Assembly (NCBI GenBank): GCA_964547975.1
Contig: CAZJRM010000160.1
Span: forward strand, 1-13,029
Length of the DNA: 13,029 nt
DNA from: CAYJPV01 sp964547975
GTDB lineage: Bacteria > Acidobacteriota > Vicinamibacteria > Vicinamibacterales > JAKQTR01
Direction of reading: 5' to 3'
Both the position numbers and the translations under genes were made by a program. Each line of letters begins with the position of its first letter. Positions within the stretch are counted from its first letter, which is position 1. Positions 1-8,287 of this stretch are shown here, piece by piece. The notes under the pieces are model-generated. The model worked only from the letters and a program-made list of their open reading frames with translations, did no database searches and was not told the origin of the DNA.

Positions 1-1
1 G

Positions 2-667
2 GCAGTCACGGCGCCGCCCGCGCCCGGTGACGCCGCCGACGGCGGTATCGCGGCCCGGATGAACCGGATCATCCGCGGGGCGAGACCGGACCTGGTGCTG
101 ATCGGTGTGTCGACGGGCGGACCGCCCGCGCTGGCGCGAATCCTCCCGGAACTGCCGGCCACGCTCGGCGTGCCGGTGCTGATCGTGCAGCACATGCCGC
201 CGCTCTTCACAGCGTCCCTCGCCGAAAGCCTGCGTGCCCGGTGCACGCTGCGCGTCCGGGAAGCCGCCGACGGCGACGTACTCGACGCCCAGACGGCCTA
301 CATCGCCCCCGGCGGACGGCAGATGCGGCTCATCGCCGGCGCCGACGGCGCGCGCGTCATCCAGATCACCGACGACCCGCCGGAGAACAACTGTCGGCCC
401 GCGGTGGATTATCTGTTCCGGTCGGTGGCCAACCACTTTCCGGGGCGGGCGATGGCCGTCATCCTGACGGGCATGGGCAGCGACGGCCTGTTGGGCGTGC
501 GGCTGCTGAAACGGCACGGCTGTGTCGTCATCGCGCAGGACGAAGCGACCTGCGTCGTCTATGGGATGCCAAAAGCGGTCGTGGATGCGGGCGTCGCCGA
601 CGCCGTCCTGCCGCTCGACGCCATCGCGGCGCGCATCACCAACACTGTTCGCGGCATCGCAGGGTAA
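2..667 (+). CDS. cheB: Protein-glutamate methylesterase CheB, 5'-truncated by window edge
   Basis: This is the catalytic domain of CheB, which removes methyl groups from (and can deamidate) glutamate side chains of chemoreceptors in the cytoplasm, resetting receptor sensitivity. Counting from the ATG at 59, the serine-histidine-aspartate triad is visible: Ser18 in GVSTGG, His45 in VQHMPP and Asp142 in TGMGSDG. The domain runs to the stop at 665-667 and looks complete. The reading frame is open upstream of the ATG to base 2 and encodes an Ala/Pro/Gly-rich stretch, like the linker that joins the receiver domain to the esterase domain in typical CheB. I therefore treat the gene as cut by the window edge rather than starting at 59; the receiver domain itself is not visible, so a stand-alone esterase starting at 59 remains possible. 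cheR follows after 5 bases, so the two opposing receptor-modifying enzymes are co-transcribed. Confidence 0.93.
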   Translation, partial: AVTAPPAPGDAADGGIAARMNRIIRGARPDLVLIGVSTGGPPALARILPELPATLGVPVLIVQHMPPLFTASLAESLRARCTLRVREAADGDVLDAQTAYIAPGGRQMRLIAGADGARVIQITDDPPENNCRPAVDYLFRSVANHFPGRAMAVILTGMGSDGLLGVRLLKRHGCVVIAQDEATCVVYGMPKAVVDAGVADAVLPLDAIAARITNTVRGIAG

Positions 668-672
668 CCACC

Positions 673-1521
673 GTGGCCGTCACCCGGGACGAACTCAACG
701 TCTGGATCAAGTACATCTACGAGATCTGCGGCATCAGCCTGGATCAGACGAAAGGGTACTTGATCGAGACCAGGCTGTCGCCGCTCCTGAAGGACGCGGG
801 CGTCGGCACGTTCGCCGAACTGTACTACCGCTCCAAGTCGGATACGAGCGGGCGCCTCAAGCGCCTCGTCATCAACGCCATCACGACCAACGAGACGTCG
901 TTCTTCCGGGACACGTCGCCGTTCGAACTGCTCCAGCACAAACTCGTGCCCGACCTGATCGATCGCCGCACCAGGGCCGGGCGGAAGCCGGTGCCCATCC
1001 GGATCTGGAGCGCCGCCTGCTCGACCGGGCAGGAGGTCTACAGCATCGGCATGGCGCTGCTGACGCTGCTGGGCGACATGCGGGGCTACGACGTCCGCAT
1101 CCTCGGCACCGACATCTCCGACAAAGCCGTCGCCCAGGCAAGCCACGCCTATTACAGCAAGCTCGAACTCGACCGCGGCATGGCCCCCGACAAGGTCCGG
1201 AAGTACTTCACGCTGGAAGGCGACCGCTGGAAAGTGCGCGACGAACTGCGTGCCCTGGCCACCTTCAAGACGATGAACCTCCTGGAGCCGATGTCGTTCC
1301 CGGTCCCGTTCGACATCGTGTTCTGCCGCAACGTCGCGATCTACTTCACGGAGCCCGACCGTCAGCGCCTCTACAGGGGGATCCGGCGTTGGCTGGCGCC
1401 GGACGGCGCGCTCGTCATCGGGTCCACGGAGTCCTTGTCGGGGTTGTGCCCGGAATTCGAATCGCAGCGATACCTGCGATCGGTGTTCTATCGGATCAAG
1501 GGTTCCACGATCGGCTCGTGA
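673..1521 (+). CDS. cheR: Chemotaxis protein methyltransferase CheR
   Basis: CheR transfers methyl groups from S-adenosylmethionine to glutamates of chemoreceptors, opposing CheB. The 282-residue product has the usual family length. Visible landmarks are an N-terminal helical domain (about 1-70), the motif TTNETSFFRD (71-80), the SAM-binding loop SAACSTGQE (113-121), GTDIS (145-149) and RNVAIYF (219-225), close to the common RNVLIYF. It ends in a family-typical segment (GSTESL near 250-255). The start is a GTG at 673, five bases after the cheB stop; the frame has no nearby ATG, and CheR homology begins directly after this GTG. A purine-rich AGGG lies just upstream, over the end of cheB. No extra TPR or kinase domain is fused. 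It ends 4 bases from the convergent end of the exonuclease gene at 1526. Confidence 0.95.
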   Translation: MAVTRDELNVWIKYIYEICGISLDQTKGYLIETRLSPLLKDAGVGTFAELYYRSKSDTSGRLKRLVINAITTNETSFFRDTSPFELLQHKLVPDLIDRRTRAGRKPVPIRIWSAACSTGQEVYSIGMALLTLLGDMRGYDVRILGTDISDKAVAQASHAYYSKLELDRGMAPDKVRKYFTLEGDRWKVRDELRALATFKTMNLLEPMSFPVPFDIVFCRNVAIYFTEPDRQRLYRGIRRWLAPDGALVIGSTESLSGLCPEFESQRYLRSVFYRIKGSTIGS

Positions 1522-1525
1522 TGTC

Positions 1526-2953
1526 TCACTGACCCTGTTTTCGCCGCAGGCGCCGGAGGCGATGCGACAGCGCCGCGGCCCGCCCCGGGTCGCGCTCCTC
1601 GGCGGCCGCGCGCTCGGCCAGCTGGCGCGCCGTCTCCAGGTCCCGCGTCCGGTGTTCGTGGTGGACGGCCAGCGCCTGCCGCGCCTCCTGAAGCTGCGCG
1701 GGGCGCGTCGCCACGGCCAGGATCTGTTGCCACGCGTCGGCCGCCTCGCCGAACCGCCGACCGCGCCGACACATGAGCGCCAGCCGCCGCAACGCGTCGA
1801 CCCGAATGTCACCGTCGAGCAGGCGTGGGTCCCAGGGTGATCCCGGCAATCCCGCGGCGCGCGTGTAGCAGCGCTCGGCGTCCTGCTCCCGGCCGACACA
1901 TTCGTACAGCTGCCCCATCGCCAGGGCTTCGTGGGCCGACGGGACCGCGGCGGGACCGCCGGCCGCCATCCGTGACGCGAGGCCGGTGAGCGCCGCCAGC
2001 GACAGCAGGTCGAGTCGGTTGTGCTCGAAGACGGCCTGCAGCGGCCCGAGTTCCCCGGTGCGGAGGTACTGGAAGTACAAGGACGGAATCTCGAAACCCG
2101 GCACGTCGCCGACACGACCGGTCCGCAGGATCGCTTCTTCGAGCGACTTCAGCGCGCAGCTTTCCTGGTCGGTCCCCGGCGACGTCAGCGACCACGCGTC
2201 GTCCATCGCGCTCCCGCCCCGGCGCCGCCACAGCCGCCTGGCCGGGTGCAGCATGTCGAAATGGGGCAGGCCCTCGAACGGTGAGTCGAGGCGGTGGTAC
2301 GCGTAACGCATCTCGATCAGCGGGACGTCGAACGTCCGCCCGTTGAAGGTCACCAGGCCTCCGAACCGACGCGTCAGGGCCGCGAGACTCGCGAGCATCT
2401 CGTGTTCCGCGTCGTAGCCGGAGAGGAAGAACTGGTGCGTGCGGAATCCCTCGCCCTCGAAGTAGCCACAGCCGACCAGGAACGCCACCGTCCCGACACC
2501 TCCGCTGAGCCCGGTCGTCTCGAGGTCGAAGAAGAGCAGCGGTCCCCGGCTGGGCGCCGACGGGCGCCGGCGCGACTCCCGCACGCGTCGCCGGGTTTCC
2601 CACTCGAACGTCCGCGCCTGCGGCGCGCGTGACTCCGCCATCTCCGGAGGCGGCTCTGCCGCGAGGATCGCCAGCGCCTGAATGTGGTCGTTCACGGCCG
2701 ACGCGTACTCGCCCACGCTCGCCCGGCCGTGTGACAGGTCCGGCGGGTAGTCACGCTCGATGACCACGCAGCCCGTCTGCCCGTCGACGACCGACGGGAC
2801 GTCGTCGGGCACGAACCGGATCTCGCGCACCGGCGTGTCCGCGCCATCGTCGGCCGACAGCGGCCGGGCCCGATCGCGGCTGCCGCCGGGGCCGGGCTGA
2901 CCTCGGAGCACGTCACGGACACGGTCGGACAGTCGCGAAGAATCGATGGGCAT
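1526..2953 (-). CDS. mrfB: MrfB/YprB-like DEDD-type exonuclease with TPR-like C-terminus
   Basis: A 475-residue protein of the YprB RNase H-like family. In Bacillus subtilis the homologue MrfB is a metal-dependent exonuclease that works with helicase MrfA in excising mitomycin C adducts. The N-terminal ~130 residues are poorly conserved and Arg/Pro-rich near 110-137. The nuclease core follows: FFDLETTGLSGG (141-152, acidic Asp143 and Glu145), VTFNGRTFDVPL (201-212, Asp209), HFDMLHPAR (231-239), and HNRLDLLSLA (311-320, the last acidic position at Asp315). These are the expected DEDD-fold motifs, so the active site looks intact. Residues ~335-460 form Ala/Leu/Arg-rich helical pairs with TPR-like spacing (ALAMGQLYECVGREQDAERCY), also present in MrfB. 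The ATG at 2953 has GAGGG about 3 bases upstream and lies 11 bases after the mrfA stop, so the two are clearly an operon. Function is inferred from family and gene pairing. Confidence 0.85.
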   Translation of the reverse strand: MPIDSSRLSDRVRDVLRGQPGPGGSRDRARPLSADDGADTPVREIRFVPDDVPSVVDGQTGCVVIERDYPPDLSHGRASVGEYASAVNDHIQALAILAAEPPPEMAESRAPQARTFEWETRRRVRESRRRPSAPSRGPLLFFDLETTGLSGGVGTVAFLVGCGYFEGEGFRTHQFFLSGYDAEHEMLASLAALTRRFGGLVTFNGRTFDVPLIEMRYAYHRLDSPFEGLPHFDMLHPARRLWRRRGGSAMDDAWSLTSPGTDQESCALKSLEEAILRTGRVGDVPGFEIPSLYFQYLRTGELGPLQAVFEHNRLDLLSLAALTGLASRMAAGGPAAVPSAHEALAMGQLYECVGREQDAERCYTRAAGLPGSPWDPRLLDGDIRVDALRRLALMCRRGRRFGEAADAWQQILAVATRPAQLQEARQALAVHHEHRTRDLETARQLAERAAAEERDPGRAAALSHRLRRLRRKQGQ

Positions 2954-2964
2954 CGCCCTCGGCC

Positions 2965-5421
2965 TCAGAACGGCGTCGTGTCGGCCGCCTCGCGCGACAC
3001 GATCATTCGCGAGAGGATCTCGAGCGCGACGGCCTTGGCCTTCGGGCCGACGTCACCGAGCGGCCCGACGCAGGACGGGCATCCCGACTCGCACGGGCAT
3101 TCGAGGATGAGATCCCGCGTCCGCGACAGCAGGTCGTGGTGCATCCCGAAGAGCGGCGCGCTGAATCCGATGCCGCCCGGATAGTTGTCGTAGATGAAGA
3201 TGCGCGGTTCGTCGCCGATGTCCTGCGCGGCCGCCGTCCGGCCGCCTCCCGCGCGCGCCGGCACCTCGTCGCTGCGCTCGCTGGCCGGCCCGATCGACAC
3301 GCCGATGTCATGACTGTCGCTCATCAGCAGCAACTGGGCGATCTGGCGCATGGCGTACGACACGCCGACGACGCCGTCCCGGCGGTCATCCGCGGCGTAC
3401 GGCAGCGCGGTCATCACCTCCGCCGGCACGGTGAGCCAGTAGGACGTCGTGTGCATCTGCCGTTCGGGCAGGTCGAGTTCGCCCGAGCCGACGTTCTCGT
3501 TCGTGTAGAACTTGATCTTCTTGAACCCCACGACCCGGGAGACGACGTGCACGTCGCCGTGCGACCAGAGCGCCCGCGGCCGTTCGCCGTCCGCGTCGAA
3601 CGTCTCGAGTACGGTCACGCGACTGTAGGTGATGGCATCGGTGTAGTAGTCGCACTCGATGTTCCGCACGTAGGCCTTGCGGCCCTCGTGATCCAGCGTT
3701 TCGACCTGGTACAGCCGCCCTTCGACGATGTAGATCGCCTTCGGATGGAGAATCTCCATCGCGCTGTTGTAATCGGTCTCGCCAATGACCCTGGTCGTGT
3801 CGGTCGTGTCGACCACCACGAAGTTGTCCGACGAGATCGACCGCAGGCTGATGGCATCCGCCGGGTACGACTCGTTGGTCCAGTGCCACTGCCCCGCGGT
3901 GTCCGGCGCGCCGGCCGGCCGGCTCAGGTGCACGAGGCCCTCTTCGCCGAGGATGCCGAGGATCGCCTGGAGATTCTCGCGGCCGAACGACTCGTCGGCC
4001 CGGAACGGCAGTTCGAACGCGCCGCACTTGATGTGGTCGACCAGGATCTGGACGTTGTCGGGATTCACGAGCGCGTGTTCCGGCGACGCGTCGAAGAAGT
4101 ACGACGGGTGCCGCACCACGTACTGGTCCAGCGGCGCGCTGCTCGCCACGAGGACAGCCGCCGACCGGCTCGCCCGACGTCCCGCGCGCCCGGCCCGCTG
4201 CCACGTGGACGCGATCGTGCCCGGGTAACCCGCGAGCACGGCCACGTCGAGCGCGCCGATATCGATGCCGAGTTCGAGCGCGTTGGTCGACACGACGCCG
4301 CGCACCGACCCTTCGCGCAGGCCCTTCTCGATCTCCCGGCGCCGGTTGGGCAGGTAACCGCCCCGGTACCCGCGAATCACGTCCGACGCGCCAGGCTCGC
4401 CTTCGTGAGCGTCCTTCAGGTACCGCGTCAGGATTTCGGTCGACAGCCGGCTCTGCGCGAACACGATCACCTGCAGCCCGCGGTTCAGGAACTCCAGCGC
4501 CACGGCCCTGGCCTGCGCGATGTACGACCGCCTGATGCCCAGCTGCCGGTTCACGATGGGCGGGTTGACGAACAGGACGTACTTCTCGCCGCGCGGCGCC
4601 CCGCTGCGGTCGACGAGTGAAAACGGCTGCTCCGCGAGGCTCTCGGCCAGGGACTGCGGGTTGGCGATCGTCGCCGACGAACAGATGAACGAGGGCGACG
4701 AGCCGTAGTGGGCGCAGATGCGCCGCAGCCGCCGCAGCACGTTGGCCAGGTGGCTGCCGAACACCCCGCGGTAGGCGTGCAGTTCGTCGATGACGATGTA
4801 GCGCAGGTTCTCGAAGAGCTTGGCCCAGCGCGGGTGATGCGGCAGCACGCCCGCGTGCAGCATGTCGGGATTGGTCAGGATGATGTGGGCCCGCCCGCGG
4901 ATGGCCCTCCGCGCATCCTGCGGGGTGTCGCCGTCGTAGGTGAAGACCCCGACCTCGACGTCGGCCGCGCGTTGCACCTCCTGCGTGAGCCGGTCGAGTT
5001 CGGCCAGTTGATCCTGCGCGAGCGCCTTCGTCGGAAACAGGTACATCGCCCGCGCGGACGGGTCCCCGAGGATGGCGTTCATCACCGGCAGGTTGTAGCA
5101 GAGCGTCTTGCCGGACGCCGTGGGTGTCGTAATGACGACGTTCCGCCCGGCCAGGACGTGTTCGATGGCGTCGGCCTGGTGCGTGTAGAGCCGCTCGATG
5201 CCCCGGCTGGCCAGCGCCGCCAGGAGGCGGGGGTCGAGCCCCTCGGGGAAATCCGCGTACTGCGCCTCGGCCGCCGGCACGCAGCGCACCGCCGTGATGA
5301 GGCCGTCGGGCTGGTCGGGACGGTTCGACAGGACCTGGCCCGGCACCACCTCGCGCAGGGCGCGTTCGAGGGCGGCGTCACGCGGGTGCTCGGCACGGGT
5401 CCCGTCGGTCAGGAGCGGCAT
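2965..5421 (-). CDS. mrfA: MrfA/YprA-like DExH-box helicase with C-terminal Cys cluster
   Basis: An 818-residue superfamily 2 helicase of the YprA/MrfA type. In Bacillus, MrfA partners MrfB in UvrABC-independent repair of mitomycin C damage. Motifs from the ATG at 5421: Walker A TPTASGKT (99-106), LFPTKALAQDQ (128-138), Walker B DELH (212-215), motif III SSAT (248-251), TNALELGIDIG (379-389) and the arginine-finger motif QRAGRAGR (408-415). Between ~480 and 700 lies the long family-specific region, and near the C-terminus four cysteines (775, 777, 781, 784 in CPCESGCPSC) match the zinc-cluster domain (MZB/DUF1998) of this family. The frame is open back to a TTG at 5496, but the extra 25 residues look unlike the family, and a promoter-like pair ends 7 bases before the ATG at 5421, so I start there. 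No Shine-Dalgarno precedes this ATG. All helicase motifs are intact. Confidence 0.9.
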   Translation of the reverse strand: MPLLTDGTRAEHPRDAALERALREVVPGQVLSNRPDQPDGLITAVRCVPAAEAQYADFPEGLDPRLLAALASRGIERLYTHQADAIEHVLAGRNVVITTPTASGKTLCYNLPVMNAILGDPSARAMYLFPTKALAQDQLAELDRLTQEVQRAADVEVGVFTYDGDTPQDARRAIRGRAHIILTNPDMLHAGVLPHHPRWAKLFENLRYIVIDELHAYRGVFGSHLANVLRRLRRICAHYGSSPSFICSSATIANPQSLAESLAEQPFSLVDRSGAPRGEKYVLFVNPPIVNRQLGIRRSYIAQARAVALEFLNRGLQVIVFAQSRLSTEILTRYLKDAHEGEPGASDVIRGYRGGYLPNRRREIEKGLREGSVRGVVSTNALELGIDIGALDVAVLAGYPGTIASTWQRAGRAGRRASRSAAVLVASSAPLDQYVVRHPSYFFDASPEHALVNPDNVQILVDHIKCGAFELPFRADESFGRENLQAILGILGEEGLVHLSRPAGAPDTAGQWHWTNESYPADAISLRSISSDNFVVVDTTDTTRVIGETDYNSAMEILHPKAIYIVEGRLYQVETLDHEGRKAYVRNIECDYYTDAITYSRVTVLETFDADGERPRALWSHGDVHVVSRVVGFKKIKFYTNENVGSGELDLPERQMHTTSYWLTVPAEVMTALPYAADDRRDGVVGVSYAMRQIAQLLLMSDSHDIGVSIGPASERSDEVPARAGGGRTAAAQDIGDEPRIFIYDNYPGGIGFSAPLFGMHHDLLSRTRDLILECPCESGCPSCVGPLGDVGPKAKAVALEILSRMIVSREAADTTPF

Positions 5422-5428
5422 AGCCCGG

Positions 5429-5457
5429 ATCGTACCTGTCGCCCGGGTACCGATCAA
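5429..5457 (-). promoter_or_regulatory. Sigma70-like promoter of mrfAB, possibly giving a leaderless mRNA
   Basis: On the minus strand TTGATC (5457-5452) and TACGAT (5434-5429) are separated by exactly 17 bases, a good match to a housekeeping -35/-10 pair (TTGACA/TATAAT). Only 7 bases (CCGGGCT) separate the -10 from the mrfA ATG, so transcription would begin at or beside the A of the start codon. The absence of a Shine-Dalgarno before this ATG agrees with leaderless translation. Seen by eye only; chance matches occur, although both boxes are AT-rich islands in very GC-rich sequence. Confidence 0.5.
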
Positions 5458-5563
5458 GAGGCGAAAGTCCGGACGCTTCGACCGGCGGCCCGTCAAGGCT
5501 CGGGGTACCCTGCCGATTACGTTTCAGGGAGATCCGCACCCGGCGGACGCCGGAGCAACGACC

Positions 5564-6979
5564 ATGGCACGACGCACAAGCATTTCCACCCGGCTGATGG
5601 TCATCATGGTCGGGTTCGGCCTGGCCATGGGGCTCGTATTCCCCGTATTCACCCAGTTCATGCTCGGGCTCAACGGCGCCGCCGTCCTGACTCCCAGCTT
5701 CTTCGCCGCGTGCCTCGTGGCAGGCCTGCTCGTGGGGCTGTTCAACTACGCGGTCTTCAAGCACGTCATCTACGACTTCCTGGACACGATGAACGGCCGC
5801 CTGACCACGTTCCGCTCGCGGCTGAGCGCGGCGGCCCAGGGCACGGTCCGCGACTGCGAAGCCGACGACTGCTACATCCAGACGGACGTCAGCGACCCGA
5901 TCGTGGGCAACATCGCCGAGTCGTTCAACAGCTTCATCACCACGATCCGCGGGCACTTCCAGGCGGAGGTCATCGCGACCGACTTCCTGGAACAGCTCAA
6001 GGCGGCGATGCAGCTGTCGGACGTCGCCGAGATCGTCATCAAGTCCTTCTCCGACTACTTCGGCGCGCAGGCCGGATGTATCCTCAGCTACGAGCGAGGC
6101 CAATTCAGCCTCGTCCGCAGCCTCCACGTGGCGGTGGACCCGGCCGTGCTCAACGGCGAGAGCCTCGAGCGCATCATGCTGGGCGGGTCGGTGTGGGTCG
6201 CCGAAGATCTCCCCGGCGACCACTTCAGGCTCGACGTCGTCATCGGCCAGTTCGTACCGAAGCACGTCGCCTTCATCCCGCTGCGGTACCAGGAACAGTA
6301 CATCGGGCTCTGCGTGCTCATCGCGAACCGGCCGTTCACGCGCGACTTCACGCACATGGAGAGCCGGAACTTCGTCAATCATGCCACGCCGTTCCTCCAC
6401 AACCGCACGCTCATCCGCCGGCTCGAACTGGTGGCGGCCATCGACGAACTCACGGGCATGCTGAACCGTCGCTACGGGATGAAGCGGCTGCACGAGGAGT
6501 TCGAACGATCGCGCCGGCACGCCGCGCCGCTGTCGGTCGCGATGGTGGACATCGACAATTTCAAGAAGCTGAACGACACCTTCGGTCACCAGTGCGGCGA
6601 CTACGTCATCCGCGACCTGGCGAGGGCGATGGAAGACACGCTGCGGGTGTCGGACTTCTCGATGCGCTACGGAGGCGAGGAGTTCCTGATCGCACTGCCC
6701 GGGGCCTCGGTCAACGACGCCGTCAAGATTCTCGACCGGGTGCGGCGGGCCGTGGAGAGCCGCGTGCTGCCGTTCGGAGCCTACGAAATCCGGTACACCT
6801 TCAGCGCCGGGGTCTGCAGTTATCCCGCGCCGAACGTCGAACACCCTGAAGCCCTGATCGCGCGGGCCGACCGCGCTCTCTACGCGGCGAAACACGCGGG
6901 CAAGAACCGCGTGCTCGCGTCCGACCCGACCCACGTCGTGACCGACCACGACGCGGTCGCGCTTCCTGCACGGAACTAG
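5564..6979 (+). CDS. Membrane-anchored GAF-GGDEF diguanylate cyclase
   Basis: A 471-residue signalling enzyme predicted to make cyclic di-GMP from two GTP. A short basic N-terminus is followed by two hydrophobic segments (about 11-35 and 44-66), placing the rest in the cytoplasm. Residues ~67-135 look like a HAMP-type or linker helix region, ~140-280 like a GAF sensor fold (FLEQLKAAMQ through LCVLIANRPF), and ~285-455 are the GGDEF domain. There the metal-binding Asp329 sits in VDIDNFKKLND, the active-site signature is GGEEF (370-374), and RVSD (361-364), exactly five residues before it, is an intact RxxD inhibitory site, so feedback inhibition by c-di-GMP is expected. The ATG at 5564 is preceded by GGAG with 8-base spacing. 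It is divergent from mrfA and convergent with the decarboxylase cluster. The ligand sensed by the GAF part cannot be read from sequence. Confidence 0.92.
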   Translation: MARRTSISTRLMVIMVGFGLAMGLVFPVFTQFMLGLNGAAVLTPSFFAACLVAGLLVGLFNYAVFKHVIYDFLDTMNGRLTTFRSRLSAAAQGTVRDCEADDCYIQTDVSDPIVGNIAESFNSFITTIRGHFQAEVIATDFLEQLKAAMQLSDVAEIVIKSFSDYFGAQAGCILSYERGQFSLVRSLHVAVDPAVLNGESLERIMLGGSVWVAEDLPGDHFRLDVVIGQFVPKHVAFIPLRYQEQYIGLCVLIANRPFTRDFTHMESRNFVNHATPFLHNRTLIRRLELVAAIDELTGMLNRRYGMKRLHEEFERSRRHAAPLSVAMVDIDNFKKLNDTFGHQCGDYVIRDLARAMEDTLRVSDFSMRYGGEEFLIALPGASVNDAVKILDRVRRAVESRVLPFGAYEIRYTFSAGVCSYPAPNVEHPEALIARADRALYAAKHAGKNRVLASDPTHVVTDHDAVALPARN

Positions 6980-6990
6980 TACGCCGCTGA

Positions 6991-7131
6991 TCAGCGTTCT
7001 TCGTGGTGATGGTCTTCCGTCGGAAAGAGCCGGTGGATGAGCCGGATCGACGCGTAGAACAGGAACATGAACCCGAAGATGCCCGCGAGGCCGTAGAGGC
7101 TGACCCGGAGGGCGGCGTTGAAGGCGTCCAT
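6991..7131 (-). CDS. Tiny OadG-like membrane subunit (sodium-pump decarboxylase gamma)
   Basis: A 46-residue protein with one hydrophobic helix (about 9-31, LYGLAGIFGFMFLFYASIRL) and a short charged, histidine-rich C-terminal tail (EDHHHEER). It sits directly downstream of the beta subunit gene, and its size, single membrane anchor and position fit the small gamma (OadG-type) subunits that anchor the catalytic carboxyltransferase subunit to the membrane beta subunit. The histidine-rich tail recalls the zinc-binding C-terminus of OadG. Gamma subunits diverge strongly, so the assignment rests on context more than on residues. The ATG at 7131 has GGGAGG upstream, immediately after the oadB TAG, with about 9-base spacing, which decides this start; the frame stays open further upstream inside oadB but reads as a shadow. 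Confidence 0.65.
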   Translation of the reverse strand: MDAFNAALRVSLYGLAGIFGFMFLFYASIRLIHRLFPTEDHHHEER

Positions 7132-7145
7132 GGCTGCTGGCCTCC

Positions 7146-8267
7146 CTACAGGAACAGCGGGACGAGGGCCAGCAGGAGCCCGCCGGCCACCACCGAACCG
7201 ATCTGCCCGCTGACATTGGAACTGACCGCTGACATCAGCAGGTAGTTCTGCGGATCTTCCTTCTGTCCCATCTGGTGCACGACCCGGGCCGACATCGGGA
7301 ACGCGGAAATCCCGCACGCGCCGAGCATCGGGTTGATCCGCCGGTCCGCGGCCAGGAACAGGTTGATCACCTTGGCGAAGAGGACGCCGCCCACGGTGTC
7401 GAAAACGAACGCCACGAGACCGAGGCCGATGATCATCAGCGTGTCGAGCCGCACGAACCGGTCGGCGGTCATCGTCGAGGCGATGCTGATGCCGAGCAGG
7501 ATCGTCACAAGGCTCGCCAGCTCGTTCTGCGCAGCCAGCGACAGCTTGTTGAGCACGCCGCACACGCGGATCAGGTTGCCGAACATCAGGAAGCCGATGA
7601 GGGCCGCGGCGCTCGGCGCCACGATCGAGGCAATCAGCGTCACGACGATCGGGAACAGGATCAGCGCCGTGCTCGAGACCGCGCCCTGCAGCGCGGGCAT
7701 CCGAATCCGGCGCTCCCCGCTGGTCGTGAGCAGGCGGATGACCGGCGGCTGGATGATGGGCACCAGCGCCATGTAGGAGTACGCGGCGACCGAAATCGGG
7801 CCGAGCAGGTCCGGGGCGAACTTCCCCGCCACGACGATGGACGTCGGGCCGTCGGCCGCGCCGATGATCCCGATGGACGCGGCCTGCCGGAGGTCGAACC
7901 CCAGGAGCGTGGCGGCGGTCATGGTGAAGAAGATCCCGAACTGCGCCGCCGCCCCGAACAGCAGCAGGAACGGCCGTTTGAAGAGGGGCGAGAAGTCAAC
8001 CATCGCGCCGATGGCGATGAAGATCAGCAGCGGGAACGCCTCGGTGGCAATGCCCTGGTTGAAAAACAGCGTCAGCGCGCCGTCGGGACCGGTCGCCGAC
8101 GACAGCGGGATGTTCACGAGCAGGGTCCCGAATCCCATCGGCAGCAGCAGCGTCGGTTCGTATTCCTTCGCGATGGCCAGGTAGATCAGCCCGAGCCCGA
8201 CCCCAATCATGATCACCTGCGCCCAGCTGATGGTCAGCAGCCCGGGCAGCAGGTCCTGAAACGTCAT
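7146..8267 (-). CDS. oadB: Sodium ion-translocating decarboxylase beta subunit (OadB/GcdB/MmdB family)
   Basis: A 373-residue polytopic membrane protein of the OadB/GcdB/MmdB family. It couples decarboxylation of a carboxybiotin group carried by a partner subunit to export of Na+. Visible family signatures are SIGIIGAADGPTSIVV (131-146) with the essential-type Asp139, INPMLGACGISAFPMSARVV (311-330) and NVSGQIGSVVAGG (351-363), separated by hydrophobic segments throughout. These regions carry the Na+/proton-linked residues in characterised family members. The family cannot be resolved to oxaloacetate, glutaconyl-CoA or methylmalonyl-CoA specificity from this subunit; that is set by the missing alpha subunit. 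ATG at 8267 is preceded by GGAGGAGG (8279-8272 on the minus strand), a very strong ribosome site. gatD ends 20 bases upstream, so it is probably co-transcribed with gatE-gatD. No biotin-carrier or carboxyltransferase gene is in the window. Confidence 0.93.
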   Translation of the reverse strand: MTFQDLLPGLLTISWAQVIMIGVGLGLIYLAIAKEYEPTLLLPMGFGTLLVNIPLSSATGPDGALTLFFNQGIATEAFPLLIFIAIGAMVDFSPLFKRPFLLLFGAAAQFGIFFTMTAATLLGFDLRQAASIGIIGAADGPTSIVVAGKFAPDLLGPISVAAYSYMALVPIIQPPVIRLLTTSGERRIRMPALQGAVSSTALILFPIVVTLIASIVAPSAAALIGFLMFGNLIRVCGVLNKLSLAAQNELASLVTILLGISIASTMTADRFVRLDTLMIIGLGLVAFVFDTVGGVLFAKVINLFLAADRRINPMLGACGISAFPMSARVVHQMGQKEDPQNYLLMSAVSSNVSGQIGSVVAGGLLLALVPLFL

Positions 8268-8271
8268 ACCG

Positions 8272-8279
8272 CCTCCTCC
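8272..8279 (-). promoter_or_regulatory. Strong Shine-Dalgarno for oadB
   Basis: GGAGGAGG on the minus strand, lying in the 20-base gap after the gatD stop. The first GGAGG is 7 bases from the ATG at 8267. It fixes the oadB start inside a frame that stays open much further upstream, and suggests oadB can be translated independently of gatD. Confidence 0.75.
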
Positions 8280-8287
8280 AACCCCTC

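Noticed and set aside
59..667. cheB as a complete gene starting at ATG 59
   Set aside because: The frame is open to the window edge and encodes a linker-like Ala/Pro-rich stretch; more likely the receiver domain is cut off.
3136..4620. Long plus-strand open frame opposite mrfA (similar ones at 7275-8351 and 9730-11733)
   Set aside because: Composition is Arg/His/Asp-rich with no motif, typical of antisense shadows of high-GC genes; the opposite strand encodes clear mrfA, oadB and gatE.
5422..5496. Longer mrfA starting at TTG 5496
   Set aside because: The added 25 residues are Arg/Thr-rich and unlike the family, the start is a rare codon, and the extension would cover the promoter-like pair at 5429-5457.
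5444..5510. Two GGTACC-centred copies (5446-5451 and 5504-5509) in the mrfA/diguanylate cyclase gap as an operator pair
   Set aside because: Short palindromes with different flanks; in this base composition two such copies can arise by chance and no regulator is nearby.
6985..6996. 12-bp palindrome CGCTGATCAGCG between the convergent diguanylate cyclase and gamma-like genes as a terminator
   Set aside because: It allows only a 4-bp stem with a 4-base loop, overlaps the gamma-like stop codon, and is followed by only TTCTT; too weak to call, although the position is suggestive.
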